Assembly (NCBI GenBank): GCA_050253535.1
Contig: JBFWIW010000004.1
Coordinates: 4,857 to 68,856, forward strand
Source of the DNA: JBFWIW01 sp050253535
GTDB lineage: Bacteria > Bacillota > Clostridia > Oscillospirales > Oscillospiraceae
Length of the DNA stretch: 64,000 nt
Reading direction: 5' to 3'
The notes beneath the pieces were generated by a model. That model was not told where the DNA came from. It searched no databases and saw only the letters and a program-made list of their open reading frames with translations. Position numbers and translations under genes: made by a program. Positions 24,806 to 32,983 of the stretch are shown here, piece by piece (positions within the stretch are counted from its first letter, which is position 1; the number at the start of each line of letters is the position of its first letter).

Positions 24806-25442
24806 AGTTATTTTTGATACTCCTGAACAATGTTTTTAGTTCTTCTGCCGCCCCGGCTATATCTGTCTGCGAGATAACGGCGGATACAACGGCAAGTCCG
24901 TCTATGCCGGTTCCCGCAAAATCGTGGACCGTATTTTTATTAATACCGCCGATAACGACAATCGGGATGGAAACGGCCTTGCGTATCCTTTTCAGCTCGT
25001 CCTTCGAGACAAGCCTTGTATCGGTCTTTGTGTCTGTGGGGTACATGGCGCCCACTCCGATATAATCGGCACCGTCCTTCATTGCCGTGACTGCCTCATC
25101 AGCTGTGGAGACGGACACACCCAAGAGTTTGTCTTTGCCGATGAGCTTTCGAACAATGCGGGCGGGCAGATCGCCCTGACCAACGTGCACACCGTCTGCA
25201 TCGACGGCAAGGGCGATGTCCACACGGTCGTTTATGATTAGCGGAACATGGCTTGCCTCTGTAATTGACTTAATACTGAGGGCAGTAAGATAGAATTCCT
25301 GCGATGAAGCTGTCTTTTCCCGCAGCTGCACCATGGTGCACCCGCCTGAAATTGCTTTCACTGCTGCTTCCTCCAGCGTATCTGTGCTCATGAGATCTCT
25401 GTCGGTCACAAGGTAAAGGGTGTAATCCGTCTCAGATTTCAT
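24804..25442 (-). CDS. thiE: Thiamine-phosphate synthase
   Basis: 212 residues from ATG 25442. The open frame extends further upstream, but that part is antisense to nothing and merely overlaps thiM; the chosen start gives the standard MxxxxDYTLYLVTDR beginning. Family motifs present: MVQLREK, INDRVDIALAVDADGVHVGQ, GVSVSTADEA, DYIGVGAMYPT and VVIGGIN. It joins hydroxymethylpyrimidine diphosphate to thiazole phosphate, making thiamine monophosphate. The start overlaps the thiM stop by 11 bases, so the two are coupled. Confidence 0.96.
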   Translation of the reverse strand: MKSETDYTLYLVTDRDLMSTDTLEEAAVKAISGGCTMVQLREKTASSQEFYLTALSIKSITEASHVPLIINDRVDIALAVDADGVHVGQGDLPARIVRKLIGKDKLLGVSVSTADEAVTAMKDGADYIGVGAMYPTDTKTDTRLVSKDELKRIRKAVSIPIVVIGGINKNTVHDFAGTGIDGLAVVSAVISQTDIAGAAEELKTLFRSIKNN

Positions 25443-26250
25443 TGATATTCGCACTCTCTTCCATAAGATTTTCATCCAGCAGGCTGACAGCGTCGATAAT
25501 CGAGCTGCGGAAGCTGCCGGTACCTTTGCCTCCTGCCGCATTAAAGGCGATTTCTCCTGCAATGCCCATGGCGGCGATACCCGCGGCGGCTGCCAGCAGA
25601 GAGTCGTCTGTCACGCCCGCAAACGCGCCGATCAGAGCGGTGGCCATGCAGCCCGTGCCGGTGACATTTGAGAGCATTTTGTGCCCGTTTTGTATAGTGA
25701 CGGTACGTCTGCCGTCGGATATCACATCCACCGCGCCGGTTACTGCCACGGTACAGCCCAGCATCTGCGCGGTATCCTTTGTAATTGTAACGGCGTCATT
25801 GATGGAATCGGCCTCGGACGCGTCCACACCACGGGTCGTAGCCTTTAGTCCAGCCACAAACGACACTTCTGATAAGTTGCCGCGAAGAACGGAGAGCCTG
25901 ACTTCTTTCAGAATGGTCCTTGTCGTGTCATTTCGCAGTTTAGAGGCTCCCGCGCCGACCGGGTCGAATACGACGGGGATACCGAGTGCGTTTGCCCTTT
26001 TCCCGGATGCGAGCATGGAGCTGACCGTTCTCTCGTTCAAAGTCCCGATATTGATAACGAGCGCGGATGAGATAGCGGTTATGTCCGCCGCCTCCGCCAT
26101 GTCGTCCGCCATGATGGGGGAGGCCCCGATTGCCAGCGTGATGTTCGCACAGTCGTTTACCGTGACGTAATTTGTGATCTGGTGTACCAGCGGCACCTTG
26201 TTTCTGACCTCCGTGATCAAAGCTGAAACCTGTTTTATGATGTTGTTCAT
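25432..26250 (-). CDS. thiM: Hydroxyethylthiazole kinase
   Basis: 272 residues, the normal size. Motifs: VHQITNYVTVNDCANITLAIGASPIMADD at the substrate site (only cited here in part), GIPVVFDPVGAGAS, and the catalytic/anion-hole NVTGTGCMATALIGAF. It phosphorylates salvaged hydroxyethylthiazole for thiE. No thiazole biosynthesis genes (thiG, thiH, thiS, thiF) are in this operon, so this branch may rely on salvage or on genes elsewhere. Confidence 0.96.
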   Translation of the reverse strand: MNNIIKQVSALITEVRNKVPLVHQITNYVTVNDCANITLAIGASPIMADDMAEAADITAISSALVINIGTLNERTVSSMLASGKRANALGIPVVFDPVGAGASKLRNDTTRTILKEVRLSVLRGNLSEVSFVAGLKATTRGVDASEADSINDAVTITKDTAQMLGCTVAVTGAVDVISDGRRTVTIQNGHKMLSNVTGTGCMATALIGAFAGVTDDSLLAAAAGIAAMGIAGEIAFNAAGGKGTGSFRSSIIDAVSLLDENLMEESANINEI

Positions 26251-26266
26251 TTGTATTTACCTTCTT

Positions 26267-27583
26267 TTAACCCTTTTGCTCCTGGCAGAATTCCACTCTA
26301 TTGCCCTCCAGAATCTGATTTGTCGTGCGCATAGCGCACATCTTGCCGCACATGGAACAGGTGTGTCTGTCGGCCGGCGGGGCGCTCTCAAAATACTTCC
26401 TGGCTTTTTCGCCGTCTATTGCGAGGCTGAACATCTCATCCCAGTCGGTTCTGCGCCGTGCGTCACTCATCTTGTTGTCAAGATCCCGGGCGCCGGGTGT
26501 CCCTTTTGCGATATCCGCCGCGTGAGCGGCGATTTTGCTTGCGACGATGCCTTCTTTTACGTCGTCAAGGTCGGGGAGGCGCAGGTGTTCGGCAGGTGTG
26601 ACGTAGCAGAGAAAGTCAGCCCCATTTGCTGCCGCTATCGCCCCGCCTATCGCGGAGGTGATGTGGTCGTATCCTGGCGCGATGTCGGTGACAAGCGGCC
26701 CGAGCACATAGAACGGAGCGTTGTGGCAAAGGCGCTTCTGGAGCATCATGTTCGAGGCGATCTCGTTCATCGCCATATGTCCGGGGCCTTCCACCAGCAC
26801 CTGGACGTCCCGCTTCCAGGCGCGTTTTGTCAGATTGCCGAGTTCAATCAGCTCGCCGATCTGGGCGGCGTCGCTGCTGTCGGCGATGGAGCCGGGACGG
26901 AGGGCGTCTCCCAGGCTTATGGTCACGTCGTATTCCCTGAGAATATCGAGAAGATCGTCGTAGTACTCAAAAAACGGGTTCTCATTGCCGGTCATCGCCA
27001 TCCAGGCGAAAAGGAGAGAGCCGCCGCGAGAGACGATGTTTGTGAGTCGCTTTTCACGCATAAAGCCATCCACGGCTCGCCGGTTTATTCCGGCGTGGAT
27101 GGTCATAAAATCGACGCCCTCTTTAGCGTGGGCCTCCACAACTTTCAAAAAATCCTGTGCTGTAATTTCCATAAGGTCCTTTTCGAGATAGCCTATGGCG
27201 TCGTACATCGGAACGGTGCCGATCATGGCGGGGGAGAGGGCGATGAGTTCTTTGCGGAAGGTGTTGGTCTTCCCGTAGTTGCTCAAATCCATGATCGCCT
27301 CACAGCCGAACCGGATCGCTAGCTTTACCTTATCCATTTCGACCTGATAATCCCTGCAGTCGCCGGAGATGCCGAGATTTACGTTGATTTTTGTTTTAAG
27401 GCCCGTTCCGATACCTTCTGCGGACAGGGAAGTGTGGCAGATGTTCGCAGGAACGGCGACCTGGCCGCAGGCGACAAGTTCACGTATCCGCTCCGGCAGG
27501 AGATTCTCCTTTTTTGCGACGATCTCCATTTCTTTTGTGATGCAGCCGTTTTTAGCGGCCTCCATCTGAGTTTTAAAGTTCAT
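26267..27583 (-). CDS. thiC: Phosphomethylpyrimidine synthase (radical SAM)
   Basis: 438 residues, the short form lacking the N-terminal extension of proteobacterial ThiC. The C-terminal 4Fe-4S motif CSMCGKMC (CxxCxxxxC pattern with the following Cys) is intact. Other landmarks: VPANICHTSL, IMDLSNYGKT, VDFMTIHAGI, EGPGHMAMNEI and GVGD-like SLGDALRPG. It converts aminoimidazole ribotide to hydroxymethylpyrimidine phosphate. Its ATG overlaps the thiD stop by 4 bases. It needs reductant and anaerobic-friendly conditions, consistent with the rest of the window. Confidence 0.97.
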   Translation of the reverse strand: MNFKTQMEAAKNGCITKEMEIVAKKENLLPERIRELVACGQVAVPANICHTSLSAEGIGTGLKTKINVNLGISGDCRDYQVEMDKVKLAIRFGCEAIMDLSNYGKTNTFRKELIALSPAMIGTVPMYDAIGYLEKDLMEITAQDFLKVVEAHAKEGVDFMTIHAGINRRAVDGFMREKRLTNIVSRGGSLLFAWMAMTGNENPFFEYYDDLLDILREYDVTISLGDALRPGSIADSSDAAQIGELIELGNLTKRAWKRDVQVLVEGPGHMAMNEIASNMMLQKRLCHNAPFYVLGPLVTDIAPGYDHITSAIGGAIAAANGADFLCYVTPAEHLRLPDLDDVKEGIVASKIAAHAADIAKGTPGARDLDNKMSDARRRTDWDEMFSLAIDGEKARKYFESAPPADRHTCSMCGKMCAMRTTNQILEGNRVEFCQEQKG

Positions 27584-28383
27584 AAATTCAGTCCTCCGTT
27601 TTTATATAATTGATAAAAGTGATTGGTCGGCCCGTGTCCTTTTCCGATTGGCAGAGCGTGTCTAATGGCTGTAGTTATGTACGTCTTTGCCGCTGATACG
27701 GCATCTGTGATCTCCAATCCGTTTGCCAGATTTGCGGCGATTGACGAAGATAAGGTGCAGCCCGTCCCGTGGGTGTTTTTTGTCTGGACGCGCTCGTTCG
27801 GATAAGCGTTAAAATGCTCGCCGTCATATAGGATATCCACGGCATCACCGGCGAGGTGTCCGCCCTTTATGAGCACATTTTTCGCGCCCATTTTTGAAAT
27901 CAGTTCGGCGGCTTTCTTCATCTCACCGATGCCAGTGATTTTCAGCCCGGTGATGGCCTCTGCCTCGGGGATATTTGGGGTCAGCACGAAGGCAAGCGGA
28001 ATGATTTCGCTTTTAAGTGTATCGAGCGCGTCCTCCCGCATCAGCGCGCACCCGCCTTTCGCGACCATAACCGGATCAATGACAGGATTTGGCGGGCCGT
28101 ATTTTCGGAGCTTTCCGGCAACGGCCTTCATAGTGCCGGCGTTTGAAAGCATTCCCACCTTCACTCCATCTACCCTTATATCCTCGAACACGGCCTCCAG
28201 CTGATCCTCTATGATACCGATGTCAATGTCCTGAATTGCAATAACCCGGCTTGTGTTTTCCGCCACGACGGAAACGATAACGCTCATCCCATAAGCCCTG
28301 TGAGCCGCAAAGGTTTTGAGATCCGCCTGAATTCCGGCGCCTCCGCTGCAGTCTGAGCCTGCTATGGTCAGTAGATTTTTCAT
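27580..28383 (-). CDS. thiD: Hydroxymethylpyrimidine (phosphate) kinase
   Basis: 267 residues, first gene of the operon, with AAAGGAG before ATG 28383. Landmarks are the start LTIAGSDCSGGAGIQADLKT, DPVMVAKGG, LTPNIPEAEAITG, VLIKGGH and the active-site GTGCTLSSSIAANLA. It phosphorylates HMP and HMP-P to the diphosphate used by thiE. The intergenic repeat (28412-28542) lies between this gene and the riboswitches. Confidence 0.97.
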   Translation of the reverse strand: MKNLLTIAGSDCSGGAGIQADLKTFAAHRAYGMSVIVSVVAENTSRVIAIQDIDIGIIEDQLEAVFEDIRVDGVKVGMLSNAGTMKAVAGKLRKYGPPNPVIDPVMVAKGGCALMREDALDTLKSEIIPLAFVLTPNIPEAEAITGLKITGIGEMKKAAELISKMGAKNVLIKGGHLAGDAVDILYDGEHFNAYPNERVQTKNTHGTGCTLSSSIAANLANGLEITDAVSAAKTYITTAIRHALPIGKGHGPTNHFYQLYKNGGLNL

Positions 28384-28411
28384 TGCAGTTCTCCTTTCCT
28401 TACTACTATTT

Positions 28412-28542
28412 GATTAACCTGATGATAAAAACGGTCTGTTTTCCGCCCGACGGCAATCCTCCTGCGCGGGAGACAGCCCGCCGTCGCCGTCTGCCTTGAC
28501 GGACAAAAAACATACTCGCTTTTTATTTTCATCATCGCAATC
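28412..28542. repeat. Hairpin-forming intergenic repeat, copy 2
   Basis: About 131 bases, clearly homologous to 21384-21518: same ends (GATTAACCTGATGAT and ATCATCGCAATC), same ACAAAAAACATnCTCGCTTTTT right arm and same CCGTCTGCCTTG stretch in the middle. The left inner arm is diverged, so its hairpin is weaker. It lies in the thi leader, downstream of both riboswitches and upstream of thiD. Confidence 0.75.
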
Positions 28543-28550
28543 AAATAGAA

Positions 28551-28591
28551 GTATCAAAACAAAAATGCCCGGCTATGAAGCCAAGCATCTG
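28551..28591 (-). terminator. Terminator of the proximal TPP riboswitch
   Basis: On the minus strand ATGCTTGGCTTC pairs with GCCGGGCAT and is followed by TTTTTGTTTT. It sits about 20 bases after the proximal aptamer and would form the off-state expression platform. Confidence 0.85.
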
Positions 28592-28611
28592 TAATTTACG
28601 TTATCAATGTT

Positions 28612-28687
28612 TGCTTCCCTACCACGGTGTTAACCGTCAGGTTCAAGGGGTCAGGTTTTAACCTTCTCAACTGCAAGCAGTTCCCCC
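28612..28687 (-). ncRNA. TPP riboswitch aptamer (proximal copy)
   Basis: On the minus strand the aptamer shows all THI-element landmarks: GGGGAACTGC, the CTGAGA-like GTTGAGAAGG, CCTTGAACCTGACGGTTA and the closing GTAGGGAAGC. Binding of thiamine pyrophosphate should expose the terminator at 28551-28591. It is nearly identical to the distal copy at 28761, differing at few positions, so the pair arose by recent duplication or is kept homogeneous. Confidence 0.93.
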
Positions 28688-28706
28688 GCAAATATTCAGT
28701 TTTATG

Positions 28707-28745
28707 AAAAAAAGAAAGCGCCCGCCTGAAAGGTGAGCGCTTCAA
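28707..28745 (-). terminator. Terminator of the distal TPP riboswitch
   Basis: On the minus strand GAAGCGC pairs with GCGCTTTC (stem extended with mismatches), followed by CTTTTTTT. It lies between the two aptamers, so each aptamer has its own expression platform. Confidence 0.85.
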
Positions 28746-28760
28746 TACTCCCGTTATATC

Positions 28761-28834
28761 GCTCCCTACCACGGTGTTAACCGTCAGGTTCAAAGGGTCA
28801 GGTTTTAACCTTCTCAACTGCAAGCAGTTCCCCT
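28761..28834 (-). ncRNA. TPP riboswitch aptamer (distal copy)
   Basis: First aptamer transcribed from the promoter at 28845. Minus-strand landmarks: GGGGAACTGC, GTTGAGAAGG, CCCTTTGAACCTGACGGT and GTAGGGAGC. With the second copy it makes a tandem arrangement in which either switch can stop transcription of thiDCME. Confidence 0.93.
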
Positions 28835-28844
28835 GTTTTTTTGT

Positions 28845-28873
28845 ATTATATCCCTTTATGATTGAATAGTCAA
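28845..28873 (-). promoter_or_regulatory. Promoter of the thiamine operon
   Basis: On the minus strand TTGACT (28868-28873), 17 bases, TATAAT (28845-28850). The first riboswitch begins about 11 bases downstream. The promoter lies less than 40 bases after the stop of the signalling gene at 28909. Confidence 0.85.
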
Positions 28874-28908
28874 TGAAAATGACAGCGCGGAAAGATGACA
28901 ACGCCGAA

Positions 28909-31611
28909 TTAATGCTGATCCGGGTTATTGCTTATTGCGCGCAGCAGGGCGCTTACCACTTCCGGGTCAAGAATAGTTCCGGTTTGCTTCTTCAGTTCGG
29001 CGAGAATATCATCCATACCGGCGTACTTTTTTGTAAGCATGTAATATGCCTCGGCTGCGGCGATGACCCTTGCCATAAGCGGTATCTCCTTGCCTTTGAG
29101 TCTTTTGGGATAGCCGGTTCCGTCCCAATGTTCATGATGGCTGTAAACACCGTCAGCGAGGTCTAGCGTATCGTCAAAAAGATTCAGGATACGATAGCTG
29201 ATGGCGGCATGCTGACGTCTTATTTCCTTCTCCTCTTCCGTTAGATTCTCTTTATTCAGAATTGCCTCGTCAAGGACTATTTTTCCTATATCAACAAGGA
29301 AACCGGCCTGCTCAAGCTTTTTATTCTCCGTTTCCGACAGGTTCAGCATTGTGCCTATATTTCTGCATAACGCGCTTACGGCGATGGACTTCTCTTTTAA
29401 TTTCGGACTTTTCACATGCAGAGCTTCAATAATAGTGCCGATCATCTCCGAACTCGTGTTTTTCCTGTTGGCCGACTTGTATTTATACATTTCGTCTTCG
29501 GCGTTTGCCATGACTTCTTCGACGGATTGTTCGGGGGCGGTTTTTGTATTGCAGCCCATTGCAATGCTGCATTTGACGGCCAGAATGCGCGCCTTTGAAA
29601 AAGCCATATGGATGCGTGAAATGACAAGTCTTGCGTCGCGATCGGTCGTGCTGGGCAGCAATATTACAAATTCGTCCCCGCCTACTCTTGAAACGATATC
29701 ATTATCCCTGCATGTTTCCTTCAGAATTTCTGCGGTTTTCTTTATCAGGGCGTCCCCGGCATCATGCCCGAAAACATCGTTTGTCATTTTCAGCCCGTTG
29801 ATGTCCGCAAATATTATCGAAATGGGGAGCAGCTCCGGGATATCTATCTGTTTCACGGCATCTTCAAAGCACCTTCTGTTGTACAGACCCGTTAAAGCGT
29901 CATGGCAGCTCATATATTTGATTTTTTCCTCATTTTCGTTTCTGCTGGTAGTGTCCATGAAAGTTACGACAGAACCGACAACCTGGCCGTTTTTATATTG
30001 TGGGTAAGAGTAATATTCAACGTTAATAGGAGTCCCGTCGGCTTTCCAGAAAACCTCGTCGTCGGCATATGTACCCCTGCCCTGGACGAAAGCCTGAGAA
30101 ATTTTACATTCTTCCACCGGCAATGGAGATTTGTCCTTGCGGCTGTGATGTATCTGCTGATGCATATTCCTGCCGAGCAAGTCACTCGTACTGTCATATC
30201 CCAGCAACCTGATACAGCTCTCATTGCAGAAGGTGCAATTTCCCTGCTGATCTATCCCATAAATCGCTTCAGCGGTGGAATCCAAAAGCAGTCTAAGCTG
30301 ATTTTTATTCTCCTCAAGAATTTCATTTGTCCTGTGCAGTTCTTCCGTTCTGTTGTTTACCGTAGATTCCAGATTATTTATCAGATACTGCAGTTTATCG
30401 GCCATATCATTAAAGGCGTATGAAATTCGTCCGATTTCATCGTTTCTAACGATCTTCGCCCTCTGAGACAAGTCGCCGGAGGATAAGCTCTCAGCCACAT
30501 TTGATAAATTTTTCATGGGATCTAACAGCTTGCTTGATACTAAGAAATAGATAACGACAGACAGTAGAACGGCAATAAATACAAGCAGTACGGTAGTTCG
30601 TATATTCCGGGATACCTCTGCCATAAGCAGGCTGTCGGGTATTGCGGATACAATTATCCAGTCGAGTCCAGCATTTTGATATTCTTCTAGATTGATATGC
30701 AGGTTATCATCCTCACCATGAAACCAGAAGTGTAATTCATGATTTAACTCGTATCGGGCGTAGGCCTGCGCTATTGAGGGGTTATTAAAATCGGCAAAGG
30801 TATTTCTATACAGAGTACCGTCCTGAAGAACTTTGAAATTGTCGAGGCCCATTGTGTTGGCGACAAACTCTCCGGTACCTTTTTCAACGATAAAGGCGTA
30901 ACCCATGTTATCATGGACAATTTCAGCAAGATAAGACTCAATGGTGGACATCAGTATGTGGGTTCCCAAAACTCCGCGGAGCTGATCTTCGCCATTGTAG
31001 ATCGGCCAGGCGGCTGAGATGGTCAGATCGTCTATCAAAAAATGTTTGTATACCGAAGAGAACACGGGACCGCCGGCCTCTGCCGCGGCTTGATACCAGC
31101 TGCGCGTACGCGGATCGTATTTTCCGGCGTCAACAGTCATCTCGCCTGCCGTCAGGTCGCTATTCACCGAATAATATAAGTTGCGTCCCCCGGTATCGGC
31201 GTTGTTATTTATGATCTCTGTTTCACCGCTTTTATTTCTGCGGGCTCCGTAATACTCTCCCTCTGCGGTACCGTAGCCGAAGCCGTATATATCTTTATCA
31301 TAGGAATTTAAAATTACGGCGAAAAATTTGTTGCGCGACTGCTCGTCTGTCAGATCGATAAGACTTTCTTCTATAAGTTTGTGATTGTCCTTATTTATCT
31401 GCACCGGAACCGTCATAAAAATGTCGATCTGGTGATAGATCTCCCAGCTCATATTTTCAGACAGTTTTTCTGTTGTCCGTCTTACGGCGGACGTCCAATT
31501 TGAGAAAACAAGGTATCCGATTATACTGATTGAAATCAGCATGGATAGTACAAACATAGAAATTAAAATGACTCTTATTGGAATGCTTTGTTTGGCTGCT
31601 TTATCTTTCAT
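28909..31611 (-). CDS. Membrane sensor with Cache, HAMP, PAS, GGDEF and degenerate HD-GYP domains
   Basis: 900 residues. Two membrane helices (about 13-33 and 340-360) flank an external double-Cache sensor with the DPRTRSWYQAA motif. HAMP, a coiled stretch and PAS (AIYGIDQQGNCTFCNESCI) follow. The GGDEF diguanylate cyclase is intact (RVGGDEF, Gly at 644-645, with FADINGLK upstream). The C-terminal HD-GYP keeps HHEHWDGTGYP, but the first metal His is Val (LVDIGK, Val773) and the late Asp is missing (VIAAAEAYYML). It probably makes c-di-GMP in response to an extracellular ligand, while the HD-GYP part may be only a receptor. Confidence 0.9.
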   Translation of the reverse strand: MKDKAAKQSIPIRVILISMFVLSMLISISIIGYLVFSNWTSAVRRTTEKLSENMSWEIYHQIDIFMTVPVQINKDNHKLIEESLIDLTDEQSRNKFFAVILNSYDKDIYGFGYGTAEGEYYGARRNKSGETEIINNNADTGGRNLYYSVNSDLTAGEMTVDAGKYDPRTRSWYQAAAEAGGPVFSSVYKHFLIDDLTISAAWPIYNGEDQLRGVLGTHILMSTIESYLAEIVHDNMGYAFIVEKGTGEFVANTMGLDNFKVLQDGTLYRNTFADFNNPSIAQAYARYELNHELHFWFHGEDDNLHINLEEYQNAGLDWIIVSAIPDSLLMAEVSRNIRTTVLLVFIAVLLSVVIYFLVSSKLLDPMKNLSNVAESLSSGDLSQRAKIVRNDEIGRISYAFNDMADKLQYLINNLESTVNNRTEELHRTNEILEENKNQLRLLLDSTAEAIYGIDQQGNCTFCNESCIRLLGYDSTSDLLGRNMHQQIHHSRKDKSPLPVEECKISQAFVQGRGTYADDEVFWKADGTPINVEYYSYPQYKNGQVVGSVVTFMDTTSRNENEEKIKYMSCHDALTGLYNRRCFEDAVKQIDIPELLPISIIFADINGLKMTNDVFGHDAGDALIKKTAEILKETCRDNDIVSRVGGDEFVILLPSTTDRDARLVISRIHMAFSKARILAVKCSIAMGCNTKTAPEQSVEEVMANAEDEMYKYKSANRKNTSSEMIGTIIEALHVKSPKLKEKSIAVSALCRNIGTMLNLSETENKKLEQAGFLVDIGKIVLDEAILNKENLTEEEKEIRRQHAAISYRILNLFDDTLDLADGVYSHHEHWDGTGYPKRLKGKEIPLMARVIAAAEAYYMLTKKYAGMDDILAELKKQTGTILDPEVVSALLRAISNNPDQH

Positions 31612-31765
31612 GTGTTATCATCCTTTTTATAAGCAGTCGTTAAGTAAACATCCCGAAGCATGACGATATATATTAATATAAACACGAAAAGCATTTGACC
31701 TTATTTTTCAATTAAATCATCATGAACGTTAATGTAGTTATAATCAACGAATTTTGTATATTAAT

Positions 31766-31794
31766 ATTTTATACTATTTTCTCGATAATGTCAA
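31766..31794 (-). promoter_or_regulatory. Promoter of the GGDEF/HD-GYP gene
   Basis: On the minus strand TTGACA (31789-31794), 17 bases, TAAAAT (31766-31771). It implies a leader of about 150 bases. The rest of the AT-rich gap (31612-32138) shows only the hairpin at 31998. Confidence 0.65.
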
Positions 31795-31997
31795 TAATGA
31801 ACAAAAAATGGTCAAATGATGCCACAAAATTTGTACATATTATTAAATAATGTTGGAATGCTTCTGTTTCTATCATGTGATTTTAAATATCACAGCTTAA
31901 CAAAAATTATAGCAATCATTTTCATGCCTCTTTATGTTGTATTTTAATGTAACTATTATATTGTATCGAAATATTTTCCGCCGGCTTAAATTATTTA

Positions 31998-32041
31998 GAA
32001 AACTGCCCCTCTAGTTAATGCCCGCAGGGAGAGGGGCAGTT
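31998..32041. other. Strong hairpin without T-run in the gap before the ferritin-like gene
   Basis: ACTGCCCCTCT pairs with AGAGGGGCAGT around a 16-base loop. There is no T-tract on either side. It may mark the remnant of a terminator or a structured RNA; I see no gene for it to end. Confidence 0.5.
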
Positions 32042-32138
32042 ACTTATCAATGATACTCAGGATGGGCTGTATGTGATAACATATAAGCGATGAAAACATA
32101 TATTGATAATAGCCGTTAATTGAAAGGGGGATATCTTA

Positions 32139-32540
32139 TTGGAGAAATCAACAACTCAGAAACTCCAGACATATATAGAGGCAGAACTTGGAGATTCCGC
32201 GCTCTACAAAGAACTCGCAAAAATTGCTCCAAACAGTGAATATAGAAAGCTACTTAAAGAATTCTCAGAAGATGAGGCATCTCATGCCGATAATTTTAAA
32301 ATTATATATAAAACCATGACAGGCAAGTCGTATGATCCTGTTATTCAGCAGCCGGAGATTATGGATACGTTCGAAGATACTTTGCGGGACAGGGTTCTTG
32401 ATGAAAGCGGAGACTTTCAGAAATATGGCGAACAATACATGCGTACAAATAACAATGCTTTAAAAAACGCATATTACACAGCAAGAACTGATGAGAATGT
32501 CCATGCCTTAAGGTTATTATATATGCTGCAAAAAATTTAG
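32139..32540 (+). CDS. Ferritin-like (rubrerythrin-fold) small protein
   Basis: 133 residues from TTG 32139, with AAAGGGGG 8 bases upstream. Four-helix bundle pattern with the expected carboxylate/His positions: YIEAELGDSALY, then EFSEDEASHADNF (ExxxxH spacing) and ARTDENVHALRLL (ExxH). No rubredoxin-type CxxC tail is present. It probably binds a di-iron centre and protects against oxygen or peroxide, or stores metal. A terminator shared with the convergent AbrB gene follows. Confidence 0.75.
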   Translation: MEKSTTQKLQTYIEAELGDSALYKELAKIAPNSEYRKLLKEFSEDEASHADNFKIIYKTMTGKSYDPVIQQPEIMDTFEDTLRDRVLDESGDFQKYGEQYMRTNNNALKNAYYTARTDENVHALRLLYMLQKI

Positions 32541-32609
32541 TGCAACACATTATTGCTGCACCGGTTAAATGTTGCAGATGGAGGGCAGTTATATATTCGA
32601 TGTGGCAAT

Positions 32610-32662
32610 AAGAACCGGAAATGATACGGAAGTATCAACTCCGGTTCTTATTTGCCTTTTTC
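32610..32662 (+). terminator. Terminator after the ferritin-like gene
   Basis: AAGAACCGGA (32610-32619) pairs with TCCGGTTCTT (32640-32649), followed by ATTTGCCTTTTTC. It separates two convergent genes. Confidence 0.75.
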
Positions 32663-32670
32663 GTGTCAAT

Positions 32671-32901
32671 TTATTTTTCGTTTTTATCTTTTTCTGGGTT
32701 CTGCGCTTTCATAATTGCGTCGGCAAATTGCATAAACATATCGTTTTTTACAATCGCTATCCCCTGAGATTTATCACCAAGAAGAAGCAGCGTATCTCCC
32801 GGCTTAATATCAAATACATCCCGGGCTTCTTTTGGAATTACTATCTGTCCCTTTTCTCCGACCTTTGCTGTCCAGGCATATTTACCTTCCGGCTTATCCA
32901 T
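32671..32901 (-). CDS. AbrB/SpoVT-type transcriptional regulator
   Basis: 76 residues. The swapped-hairpin DNA-binding domain is plain: AWTAKVGEKGQIVIPKEARD, then VFDIKPGDTLLLLGD. GAGGGGG precedes ATG 32901. Upstream on the minus strand is a palindromic stretch (GTATGATTAATTATAC) that could be its own operator. Such proteins act in transition-state or sporulation control; the short charged tail is unlike SpoVT, which is longer. Confidence 0.88.
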   Translation of the reverse strand: MDKPEGKYAWTAKVGEKGQIVIPKEARDVFDIKPGDTLLLLGDKSQGIAIVKNDMFMQFADAIMKAQNPEKDKNEK

Positions 32902-32983
32902 GATTTTACCCCCTCTGGCACAAAAAAGTATAATATGTATAATTAATCATACCCGAAATGCCACAAATAATTATAGAATGTTC

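Noticed and set aside
26174..27322. 382-codon plus-strand frame opposite thiC
   Set aside because: thiC on the minus strand has all family motifs. The antisense frame is low-complexity, without domain or ribosome site, and is a by-product of codon use. Long frames opposite thiM, nadE and pdxA-like were dismissed for the same reason.
28612..28834. Short repeats resembling a two-unit CRISPR array
   Set aside because: The repeated units are TPP aptamers with terminators between them. There are only two units, no uniform spacers and no cas genes.
28596..28901. 101-codon open frame on the minus strand upstream of thiD
   Set aside because: It consists of the two TPP riboswitches and the linker between them. 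The repeated peptide it encodes only reflects the duplicated aptamer.
31998..32041. Hairpin in the 31612-32138 gap as a riboswitch
   Set aside because: It is a simple stem with a 16-base loop. It has no multi-helix core, terminator T-run or recognisable aptamer sequence.
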